From Pseudomonadota bacterium (GTDB lineage: Bacteria; Pseudomonadota; Gammaproteobacteria; Burkholderiales; Methylophilaceae), in contig JAKPIR010000422.1 of the NCBI GenBank assembly GCA_029549705.1, positions 1-7,367 of the forward strand: 7,367 nt of DNA, given 5' to 3'. Shown piece by piece: positions 1-6,302 of the stretch. A model generated the notes under the pieces. It was not told the DNA's origin. It worked only from the letters and a program-made list of their open reading frames with translations, and did not search any database. The stretch's first letter is position 1, and each line of letters opens with the position of its first letter. A program made the position numbers and the translations under genes.

Positions 1-128
1 TTAAAAACAATAAATCCATCTATTTATCTGATGAAGATATTGCAAAATTAGTGCCACCGGGTGTTGAGAGCCAAGAAGCTAAACGCACATTAACGCGTTT
101 ATACACTAAATTTAAATCAGGCGTTTAA
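1..128 (+). CDS. potF: C-terminal end of putrescine-binding periplasmic protein (PotF/SpuD-like), 5' part outside window
   Basis: An open frame enters from the left edge (first complete codon at position 3) and ends at TAA 126-128, giving about 41 visible residues. They start KNNKSIYLSDED, continue through a VPPG segment and end in TKFKSGV. This resembles the C-terminus of PotF-type polyamine-binding proteins, which end in a basic helix of the form 'R-x-W/L-T-K-x-K-S-G'. Such proteins sit in the periplasm and deliver putrescine to the inner-membrane permease. The visible part has no diagnostic ligand residues, so the call rests on this tail plus the position directly before the ATPase and two permeases of the same transporter, where PotF is expected. 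Another polyamine or amino-acid binding protein of the same family (a spermidine binder, for example) cannot be excluded. A strong terminator hairpin begins seven bases after the stop. Confidence 0.78.
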   Translation, partial: KNNKSIYLSDEDIAKLVPPGVESQEAKRTLTRLYTKFKSGV

Positions 129-134
129 TGTAAA

Positions 135-172
135 AAGTGCGGGTGTTTATTCCGCCCGCACTTGGCTTTTTT
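135..172 (+). terminator. Intrinsic terminator/attenuator between potF and potG
   Basis: A perfect 9-bp GC-rich stem (AAGTGCGGG at 135-143 with CCCGCACTT at 155-163) encloses an 11-nt loop. It is followed by GGC and a run of six T (167-172), the form of a rho-independent terminator. It lies just after the potF stop and only 33 nt before the potG start, which leaves little room for a separate potG promoter. The likely role is partial termination, so that the binding protein is made in excess over the membrane components. That role is inferred; the hairpin itself is plain in the sequence. Confidence 0.85.
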
Positions 173-205
173 CTATTTTGCATCATCATTCGATAAGGGT
201 TTTTT

Positions 206-1327
206 ATGGCAACCGCACCTAAAGAAATCAACCAGCCAGCGCCAGAGGTGTTATTGCGCGTTGAAAATGTCACCAAAATTTACGATGGCACGGTCAAAGC
301 GGTGGATGATGTTTCATTGACTGTGAATAAGGGTGAAATTTTTGCCCTATTAGGTGGCTCTGGTTGCGGTAAATCCACACTGCTACGCATGATGGCAGGT
401 TTTGAAACACCCACTAAAGGCAAAATTTTCTTAGCTGGGCAAGATATCACCAACCTGCCGCCGTATCAGCGACCTATCAACATGATGTTTCAGTCTTACG
501 CTTTATTTCCGCACTTGAGTGTTTGGGAAAATATTGCTTTTGGCTTAAAACGTGATGGCATGCCCAAAGACCAAATTGCTGAGCGTGTCGAGAAAATGTT
601 GAGCCTAGCGCAGCTCGGTAAATTTGCGCAACGCAAACCGCATCAGCTTTCAGGTGGGCAACAGCAACGTGTGGCTTTGGTGCGCAGTTTAGCAAAACGC
701 CCGCAATTACTTTTGCTGGATGAGCCTTTAGGCGCACTCGATAAAAAACTGCGTGAAACCACGCAGCTCGAATTAGTAAATATTATTGAAGAAGTGGGTG
801 TGACCTGTGTACTGGTGACGCATGACCAAGAAGAAGCGATGACCATGGCGTCACGCATTGCGGTGATGTCTGAGGGTTACTTTTTGCAAGTAGGTGCGCC
901 AGACGCTGTGTATGAGATGCCTAATAGCCGTAAAGTGGCTGACTTTATAGGCAATGTGAATATTTTTGAAGGCGTGATTGAAGAAGATGAAGCGGACCAC
1001 GTCACCGTGCGATGCCCTGAGTGTGTGCATTACGTGGGACATGGTGTGAGCGGACATACTGGCATGGCGGTAGGGGTGGCGTTGAGACCAGAAAAAATCA
1101 TGCTGTCCGACAAAAAACCCAAGGGTGAGTACAATTGGTGTGAGGGCGAAGTGATAGAAATCGTTTATTTTGGCGCCCATACCACCTATCACCTGAAACT
1201 GGATTCTGGCAAAGTCATTAAAGCGCAAGAACTCAATAATACACGTGATTTAAGCTGTGGCCTTACGTGGGGTGATAGGGCTTACGCACACTGGAATGAT
1301 TTGGCGATGGTTGTGTTGGCACAATAA
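206..1327 (+). CDS. potG: Putrescine ABC transporter ATP-binding subunit PotG
   Basis: This 373-residue protein is the cytoplasmic ATPase that powers putrescine import through the PotH/PotI channel; E. coli PotG is about the same size. The ABC domain fills residues 17-250: Walker A GGSGCGKST (50-58), Q-loop glutamine Q96 in FQSYALFPH, signature LSGGQQQR (148-155), Walker B LLLLDEP (168-174, catalytic E173), D-loop GALD (176-179) and switch histidine H206. All catalytic residues are intact. Residues from about 255 form a TOBE-type regulatory domain with the ALRPEKIML motif (292-300) usual for PotA/PotG-like subunits. It carries a small CPEC cluster at 270-273. The ATG at 206 has an AAGGG ribosome-binding site at 195-199, separated from the start by a run of T. 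potH follows after 11 nt. A spermidine-preferring PotA is the alternative, but sequence and gene order favour PotG. Confidence 0.95.
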   Translation: MATAPKEINQPAPEVLLRVENVTKIYDGTVKAVDDVSLTVNKGEIFALLGGSGCGKSTLLRMMAGFETPTKGKIFLAGQDITNLPPYQRPINMMFQSYALFPHLSVWENIAFGLKRDGMPKDQIAERVEKMLSLAQLGKFAQRKPHQLSGGQQQRVALVRSLAKRPQLLLLDEPLGALDKKLRETTQLELVNIIEEVGVTCVLVTHDQEEAMTMASRIAVMSEGYFLQVGAPDAVYEMPNSRKVADFIGNVNIFEGVIEEDEADHVTVRCPECVHYVGHGVSGHTGMAVGVALRPEKIMLSDKKPKGEYNWCEGEVIEIVYFGAHTTYHLKLDSGKVIKAQELNNTRDLSCGLTWGDRAYAHWNDLAMVVLAQ

Positions 1328-1338
1328 GGGAGCGAAAA

Positions 1339-2238
1339 ATGGCGACTAAGCAAAGTTTTTTCTCGCGCCTGTTTGATGGAAAGCACGCTGTCATTGGCAT
1401 TCCATATCTTTGGTTTACTCTTCTAGCGGCAATCCCCATTCTGATTATTTTAAAAATCAGTTTGTCTGAAATGCAAGGTACTTCAGTTTCAAACATGATC
1501 GACTGGAGTAATGGTTGGCCGAAGCTCACGCTTAACTTTTCTAGTTACCAGTTTATTTTTAGTGATTCTTTATACCTTAAAACCTATATCTCCTCTATCA
1601 AATATGCGCTACTCACCACGTTAATTTGTCTTATCATTGGTTATCCTTTCGCGTATTTTATGGCACGCTCGCCCAAGCATTTACAGCCCATGCTGTTGAT
1701 GTTGATTATGTTGCCGTTTTGGACATCATTTTTACTGCGCATTTACGCTTGGAAAACTTTGCTCGAAAATAACGGTATTATTAACAATGTACTCATGAGT
1801 GCGGGCATCATTGATACGCCGATAGCGATGATGAATACTCCGTTTTCGCTCATGATAGGCATGGTGTATTCTTATTTGCCGTTTATGATTTTGCCTTTAT
1901 ACGCTAACTTATCTAAGCTCGATATGCGCTATTTAGAAGCGGCGGCCGACCTTGGCACCAGCCCATTCAAAGCCTTTTGGCTCATCACTGTGCCACTCTC
2001 AAAAGCGGGCATTATCGCGGGTTCGATGTTGGTATTTATTCCTACGATTGGCGAATACGTTATTCCAGAATTATTAGGTGGCTCAAGCACCTTGATGATA
2101 GGCCGAGTGTTGTGGAATGAATTTTTCAGCAATAACGATTGGCCGATGGCCTCAGCCGTGGCGGTAGTAATGATTCTCCTCATATTAGTGCCGATGGCGA
2201 TTTACAATAAATCGCAAGCAGAGGCGGAGGTAAAATAA
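1339..2238 (+). CDS. potH: Putrescine ABC transporter permease PotH
   Basis: This 299-residue inner-membrane protein is one of two permease halves of the putrescine importer. Hydrophobic segments consistent with about six membrane helices lie near residues 20-43, 85-107, 117-137, 168-190, 222-245 and 272-290. The cytoplasmic EAA loop that docks on the ATPase is clear at 200-220 (EAAADLGTSPFKAFWLITVP). The segment GEYVIPELLGG (238-248) is typical of PotB/PotH-type permeases. The protein is somewhat shorter than E. coli PotH (317 residues), the difference lying mainly at the variable N-terminus. The ATG at 1339 has a strong AAGGGAG site (1326-1332) that overlaps the potG stop codon, implying coupled expression. 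The stop codon overlaps the first base of potI. The family assignment is firm; preference for putrescine over spermidine is inferred from the cluster. Confidence 0.94.
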   Translation: MATKQSFFSRLFDGKHAVIGIPYLWFTLLAAIPILIILKISLSEMQGTSVSNMIDWSNGWPKLTLNFSSYQFIFSDSLYLKTYISSIKYALLTTLICLIIGYPFAYFMARSPKHLQPMLLMLIMLPFWTSFLLRIYAWKTLLENNGIINNVLMSAGIIDTPIAMMNTPFSLMIGMVYSYLPFMILPLYANLSKLDMRYLEAAADLGTSPFKAFWLITVPLSKAGIIAGSMLVFIPTIGEYVIPELLGGSSTLMIGRVLWNEFFSNNDWPMASAVAVVMILLILVPMAIYNKSQAEAEVK

Positions 2239-2240
2239 TG
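2223..2240 (+). promoter_or_regulatory. Ribosome-binding site and TAATG stop/start overlap coupling potH to potI
   Basis: A strong Shine-Dalgarno sequence (GGAGG at 2226-2230) lies inside the last codons of potH. The potH TAA (2236-2238) shares its last base with the potI ATG (2238-2240), forming TAATG. This layout usually gives translational coupling, fitting two permease halves needed in equal amounts. The overlap is directly visible; coupling is inferred. Confidence 0.75.
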
Positions 2241-3086
2241 AGCCAAGCATCCAATAATAAAATTTTCTCTAACTTGTGGATGATTGCAGTTTATATCTTT
2301 CTGTATTTGCCAATTTTAACGCTGGTCGTGTACTCGTTTAATGACTCAAAACTGATTTCCACGTGGACCCACGCCAGTTTGCGCTGGTATGAGGCGCTCA
2401 TCAAAGATGACGATCTAATTTCAGCCGTATTGCTCTCGCTTAAAATTGCTGGCATTTCTGCGCTGATGTCGGTGTTTTTTGGCACGTTTACAGCGTTCGC
2501 CCTAAATCGCTATAAACGCTTTAAAGGGCGCACGCTACTGTCATCCATGTCGAGTATGCCGCTGGTGATGCCTGATGTGATTGTGGGCTTGTCCCTACTA
2601 CTCATGATTATTTCTGTGCAACATTGGCTGGGGTTTCCTGAAAAAGGCTTATTCACCATATTGCTAGGTCACGCCTTGCTGGGTACGGCCTATGCGGCGG
2701 TGGTGGTGACTTCACGTTTGCGTGAGATGGATAGCAAGTTAGATGAAGCCGCCATGGATTTAGGCTGTAAACCTTGGCAAGTGTTTTATTTGGTCACGTT
2801 GCCGCTGCTGTTGCCTGCGTTGGTTTCTGCCTTCCTACTAACATTTACCTTGTCTTTTGATGATGTGGTGTTGTCGTCATTCTTGTCCGGGCCTGGTTAC
2901 TCCACCATGCCAATGGTGATTTTTTCACGTGCACGGTTAGGCCTAAACCCAACGATTAACGCTGTGGCTACCGTGACGATTGTGGTGGTGACAATTGCGG
3001 TAATTGCTTCTAGCTTTTACACCTCGCATCAAGCACGTAAGCGTAAACGTGAAGAAGCGCAAGCTTATAGTGATAGTAATAAGTAA
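2238..3086 (+). CDS. potI: Putrescine ABC transporter permease PotI
   Basis: This 282-residue protein, the length of E. coli PotI, is the second permease half of the putrescine importer and should pair with PotH in the inner membrane. About six hydrophobic segments can be seen (near residues 12-34, 64-88, 103-127, 137-157, 188-212 and 243-262). The EAA loop is at 170-190 (EAAMDLGCKPWQVFYLVTLP). The segment SFDDVVLSSFLSGPG (206-220) is characteristic of PotC/PotI permeases. The C-terminus is basic and hydrophilic (HQARKRKREEAQ), as expected for a cytoplasmic tail. The start is fixed by the TAATG overlap with potH and the GGAGG site at 2226-2230. After the stop there is no T-run terminator but a REP-like inverted repeat, so transcription could continue into gabD. 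PotC of a spermidine system is the nearest alternative. Confidence 0.94.
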   Translation: MSQASNNKIFSNLWMIAVYIFLYLPILTLVVYSFNDSKLISTWTHASLRWYEALIKDDDLISAVLLSLKIAGISALMSVFFGTFTAFALNRYKRFKGRTLLSSMSSMPLVMPDVIVGLSLLLMIISVQHWLGFPEKGLFTILLGHALLGTAYAAVVVTSRLREMDSKLDEAAMDLGCKPWQVFYLVTLPLLLPALVSAFLLTFTLSFDDVVLSSFLSGPGYSTMPMVIFSRARLGLNPTINAVATVTIVVVTIAVIASSFYTSHQARKRKREEAQAYSDSNK

Positions 3087-3096
3087 CAAAAGAATG

Positions 3097-3153
3097 TAGG
3101 AGCGAATTTATTCGCGAAAGCAACGTTGCAAATCGCGAATAAACTCGCTCCTA
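3097..3153 (+). repeat. REP-like inverted repeat pair (BIME-type) between potI and gabD
   Basis: Two 21-nt arms, 3097-3117 (beginning TAGGAGCGAA) and 3133-3153 (ending CTCGCTCCTA), are reverse complements of each other with one mismatch. Each arm is also an imperfect palindrome (for example GCGAAT-TT-ATTCGC in the left arm). The 15-nt spacer holds a perfect 10-bp palindrome, GCAACGTTGC (3120-3129). The form resembles REP elements of Pseudomonas and related proteobacteria, where 'GTAGGAGCGA...TCGCGA' units occur in inverted pairs scattered by RAYT transposases. No T-run follows, so it is not a classical terminator. It could protect the potI mRNA 3' end, limit read-through, or bind gyrase or IHF as other BIMEs do. 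The family assignment rests on sequence resemblance; copies elsewhere in the genome cannot be seen here. Confidence 0.82.
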
Positions 3154-3177
3154 TATCAACTAACTAAGCAGAACATC

Positions 3178-4638
3178 ATGTCATTACAAATAAAGCACTC
3201 CACCTTATTCAAAAACAACCAAACCTTGCTCGCAGGCGAATGGGTGGGTGCGGATTCGGGTGAAACGTTCACTGTTACTAATCCTGCCAATGGTGAGCGT
3301 ATTGCTAACGTGCCGCGTATGGGCAAAGCCGAAACTGAGCGTGCGATTATTGCCAGTCAAGCCGCTCAAAAACAGTGGAAAAACCTCACCGCTAAAGCGC
3401 GTGCCGCCATACTTAAACGCTGGTTTGATTTAATGATGTTGCACCAAGAAGATTTAGCACAAATTTTAACCGCCGAACAAGGCAAGCCGCTAGCGGAAGC
3501 ACGTGGTGAAGTGGCTTATGGCGCAAGTTTTGTTGAGTGGTTTGCTGAAGAAGCAAAACGTGTTTATGGTGAAACTATTCCTGCACCTACTGCCGATAGA
3601 AAATTGTTGGTAGTTAAGCAACCGATTGGCGTGACGGCCGCCATTACGCCTTGGAATTTTCCCATTGCTATGATTACACGTAAAGCCTCGCCTGCACTAG
3701 CGGCAGGGTGCAGTATGATTATTAAACCTGCTGAAAATACGCCGTTATCTGCCATTGCTTTGGCGGTGTTGGCTGAAGAAGCGGGCGTGCCAGCAGGCGT
3801 GCTGCAAGTGGTGACGGGCAAAGCGCGCGAAATTGGCGCGGTGCTCTGTGAAAGCCCGGTTGTCACCAAACTTTCATTCACAGGCTCAACCGAGGTTGGC
3901 CGCATTTTAATGCGCCAGTGTGCCGATACGGTTAAAAAATTATCATTAGAACTAGGCGGCAACGCGCCGTTCATTGTGTTTGACGATGCCGATTTAGATG
4001 CGGCGGTTGAAGGCGCAATGATTTCTAAATTTAGAAATGCAGGGCAAACATGTGTGTGTGCCAACCGTCTTTTTGTGCAAGATGGTGTATTTGATGCGTT
4101 TGCCGCAAAACTCGCGGCCAAAGTTGCTACACTCAAAGTGGGCGATGGTACGGCAGACGGCGTGACACAAGGCCCATTGATTGATGAAGGCGCTGTTGAA
4201 AAAGTTGAGAGCCATATTGCGGATGCCTTAAGCAAAGGGGCTACTTTATTACAAGGTGGTAAACGTCATGCGAATGGCGGCACTTTCTATGAACCCACCG
4301 TACTTGCCGATGTGAGTGCGAACGCACTGATTTTTAAGGAGGAAACCTTTGGCCCAGTCGCGCCGTTATTCCGCTTTAAAACCGATGAAGATGTGATTGC
4401 GATGGCGAATAATACTGAATTTGGCTTGGCTTCATATTTTTATAGTCGTGATATTGGTCGCATCTGGCGTGTGGCAGAGGCGCTTGAGTACGGCATGGTG
4501 GGTGTCAATACCGGCATGATATCAAACGAAGTGGCACCCTTCGGCGGTGTGAAACAATCAGGCCTTGGGCGTGAAGGTTCGCACCACGGCATTGATGAAT
4601 ACTTAGAAATAAAATATATCGCAATGGCGGGGCTTTAA
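3178..4638 (+). CDS. gabD: Succinate-semialdehyde dehydrogenase GabD
   Basis: This 486-residue cytoplasmic aldehyde dehydrogenase oxidises succinate semialdehyde to succinate, the last step of GABA breakdown. It matches E. coli GabD (482 residues) along its whole length, including EQGKPLAEA (100-108), GVTAAITPWNFP (151-162), FTGSTEVGR (234-242), SKFRNAGQTCVCANRL (283-298) and NEVAPFGGVKQSGLGREG (450-467). Catalytic residues are present: oxyanion N160, general base E258, nucleophile C292 and cofactor-binding E389. A second cysteine, C294, makes the C-x-C pair linked to a redox switch in human SSADH. The cofactor pocket reads K183-P-A-E186, where E. coli GabD has KPAS, hinting at NAD+ use. The ATG at 3178 has only a weak upstream purine stretch, but the N-terminus aligns with GabD. 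The gene lies 91 nt after potI across the REP pair and 2 nt before the next dehydrogenase. Glutarate semialdehyde is a possible alternative substrate. Confidence 0.95.
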   Translation: MSLQIKHSTLFKNNQTLLAGEWVGADSGETFTVTNPANGERIANVPRMGKAETERAIIASQAAQKQWKNLTAKARAAILKRWFDLMMLHQEDLAQILTAEQGKPLAEARGEVAYGASFVEWFAEEAKRVYGETIPAPTADRKLLVVKQPIGVTAAITPWNFPIAMITRKASPALAAGCSMIIKPAENTPLSAIALAVLAEEAGVPAGVLQVVTGKAREIGAVLCESPVVTKLSFTGSTEVGRILMRQCADTVKKLSLELGGNAPFIVFDDADLDAAVEGAMISKFRNAGQTCVCANRLFVQDGVFDAFAAKLAAKVATLKVGDGTADGVTQGPLIDEGAVEKVESHIADALSKGATLLQGGKRHANGGTFYEPTVLADVSANALIFKEETFGPVAPLFRFKTDEDVIAMANNTEFGLASYFYSRDIGRIWRVAEALEYGMVGVNTGMISNEVAPFGGVKQSGLGREGSHHGIDEYLEIKYIAMAGL

Positions 4639-4640
4639 AA

Positions 4641-6134
4641 ATGGCTGATATTAAAATAGACTGGCACGCACGTGCTAAATCCCTAAAAATTGACGGCCGC
4701 GCTTTTATTGGTGGCGTGCGGATGCCTGCCGCTGGCGGCCAAACATATGAATGCTTTTCACCCATTGATAACCGTAAATTAGCCGATGTGGCTAGTTGCC
4801 AAGAAGTTGATGTGAATTTAGCCGTGGCTTGTGCGCGAATCGCGTTTAACGACCGCCGCTGGGCAGGTTTAAGCCCACGTGAACGCAAGCAAACCATGAT
4901 TCGCTTTGCCGATTTACTTATCAGTAATAAAGAAGAGTTAGCTTTGCTAGAAACGCTTGATATGGGCAAACCCATTAGCGCCAGTTTGAGTGTAGATGTA
5001 AACTCTGCCGCCAATAGCTTACGCTGGTTTGGCGAGGCGATAGATAAAGTGTATGACGAAATTGCGCCCACAGCCGACCACACTTTAGCCATGATTACAC
5101 GCGAGCCTATTGGTGTGGTAGGCGCGATTGTGCCGTGGAATTACCCTATTTTAATGGCGTGTTGGAAGATTGCGCCAGCATTAGCTTCAGGCAATAGCGT
5201 AGTGCTGAAGCCTTCTGAAAAGTCACCGCTCACCGCGTTAAGATTAGGCGATTTAGCATTAGTAGCAGGTATTCCCGCCGGCGTGCTGAATGTGATTCCT
5301 GGTTTTGGCGAGCAGGCCGGCACACCGCTTGCCATGCACATGGATGTAGATTGTATTGCGTTTACAGGTTCTACTGGCGTGGGCAAAAAAATTCAAATCA
5401 TGGCAGGGCAAAGCAATTTAAAACGCGCTTGGTGCGAGTTAGGCGGCAAGTCGCCCAATATTGTATTTGCCGATTGTAAAGATTTGGATATTGCCGCTGC
5501 CGCAAGCGCAGGCTCAATCTTTTATAACCAAGGTGAAAGCTGCAATGCCCCTTCACGCTTGCTGGTGGAACGGTCTATTAAGGATGTATTTGTGCAGAAA
5601 ATTCTTGCAGAATTAAGCAAATACCAACCAGCTGACCCTTTGGATGAAAGTACGACCATGGGCGCTTTGGTAGATTGCGGGCAAATGCAAAATGTACTGA
5701 AATACATCGCCAGTGGCAAAGCGCAAGGCGCAAAATTATTGGCTGGTGGTGAGCAAGCACGCACTGAAACGGGCGGTTTTTATGTAAGCCCCACCGTGTT
5801 TGATAATGTGACCAATGATATGACCATAGCGGCAGAAGAGATTTTTGGCCCTGTACTTTCAATCATTGCCTTTGATACAGAAGAAGAGGCCATCAAAATT
5901 GCCAATGATACAGAATATGGCCTAGCCGCTGCTGTGTGGACGCAAGATATCAGCCGCGCACATTTAGTCGCCAAACGCCTGCGTGCAGGCACTGTGCATG
6001 TCAACAGCTATGATGAAGATGACATTACCGTGCCTTTTGGTGGCTATAAACAAAGTGGCAACGGCCGCGATAAATCGTTGCATGCGCTAGAAAAATATAC
6101 AGAATTAAAAACCACTTGGATACGATTGAAATAA
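4641..6134 (+). CDS. puuC: Gamma-glutamyl-gamma-aminobutyraldehyde / aminobutyraldehyde dehydrogenase (PuuC/KauB-like)
   Basis: This 497-residue NAD(P)+-dependent aldehyde dehydrogenase closely resembles E. coli PuuC (495 residues). Shared blocks include LALLETLDMGKPI (100-112), EAIDKVY (132-138), LKPSEKSPLTALRL (189-202), FTGSTGVGK (241-249), SPNIVFADC (271-279) and the near-identical C-terminus FGGYKQSGNGRDKSLHALEK (466-485). Catalytic residues N167, E266, C301 and E400 are present. The cofactor pocket K190-P-S-E193 fits NAD+ preference. In the Puu pathway it oxidises gamma-glutamyl-gamma-aminobutyraldehyde; in a SpuC/KauB-type route it oxidises free 4-aminobutyraldehyde to GABA. The sequence alone does not decide between them, since no puuA or spuC lies in the window. 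The ATG follows the gabD stop by 2 nt, with a G-rich site at 4626-4632 inside gabD, so the two are likely co-translated. A terminator at 6173-6219 closes the unit. Confidence 0.9.
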   Translation: MADIKIDWHARAKSLKIDGRAFIGGVRMPAAGGQTYECFSPIDNRKLADVASCQEVDVNLAVACARIAFNDRRWAGLSPRERKQTMIRFADLLISNKEELALLETLDMGKPISASLSVDVNSAANSLRWFGEAIDKVYDEIAPTADHTLAMITREPIGVVGAIVPWNYPILMACWKIAPALASGNSVVLKPSEKSPLTALRLGDLALVAGIPAGVLNVIPGFGEQAGTPLAMHMDVDCIAFTGSTGVGKKIQIMAGQSNLKRAWCELGGKSPNIVFADCKDLDIAAAASAGSIFYNQGESCNAPSRLLVERSIKDVFVQKILAELSKYQPADPLDESTTMGALVDCGQMQNVLKYIASGKAQGAKLLAGGEQARTETGGFYVSPTVFDNVTNDMTIAAEEIFGPVLSIIAFDTEEEAIKIANDTEYGLAAAVWTQDISRAHLVAKRLRAGTVHVNSYDEDDITVPFGGYKQSGNGRDKSLHALEKYTELKTTWIRLK

Positions 6135-6172
6135 GTCGATTTAAGTGCAAATTGAGCGCCAACCTTTTTAGA

Positions 6173-6219
6173 TGCTCTGGAAGCCTTTATTTATAAGGCT
6201 CACAGGGCAGAATTTTTTT
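6173..6219 (+). terminator. Intrinsic terminator after the gabD-puuC unit
   Basis: A long hairpin lies 38 nt after the puuC stop. The inner 6-bp stem AGCCTT (6182-6187) pairs with AAGGCT (6195-6200) around a 7-nt loop. After a 2x2 internal mismatch, an outer 7-bp stem TGCTCTG (6173-6179) pairs with CAGGGCA (6203-6209), including one G-U pair. A run of seven T (6213-6219) follows three bases later. This is a good rho-independent terminator. It separates gabD-puuC from the gabT-like gene 84 nt further on, so that gene probably has its own promoter or relies on read-through. Confidence 0.8.
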
Positions 6220-6302
6220 CTCGTAGAATTTTTAGCTTGTAAATCGCGTTTAAATGACAGAAAAAATGAGAAATTACATTTTTTGAGTGAAGGTTTTTTT
6301 AC

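Noticed and set aside
3087..3177. REP pair considered as a rho-independent terminator after potI
   Set aside because: The hairpin is long, but no T-run follows either arm on either strand, and the arms match REP-type sequence better.
3564..4235. Long antisense open frame (223 codons, - strand) inside gabD
   Set aside because: It lies wholly opposite a well-conserved gabD. Its translation is rich in Ser, Ala, Thr and Pro with no recognisable domain, as expected from the complement of a GC-biased coding frame.
4505..5092. Antisense open frame (195 codons, - strand) across the gabD/puuC junction
   Set aside because: It spans the end of one conserved gene and the start of another with no recognisable domain; treated as a shadow.
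6254..6286. Ten-codon open frame (MTEKMRNYIF) in the gabT leader, a possible leader peptide
   Set aside because: There is no Shine-Dalgarno sequence before it, no run of regulatory codons and no terminator/antiterminator pair after it; short frames like this are expected by chance in AT-rich DNA.
6220..6302. Sigma-70 or sigma-54 promoter for gabT
   Set aside because: TTAAAT at 6250-6255 is a fair -10 candidate but has no good -35 partner at a proper distance, and no GG-N10-GC sigma-54 pattern was found, so no promoter was annotated.
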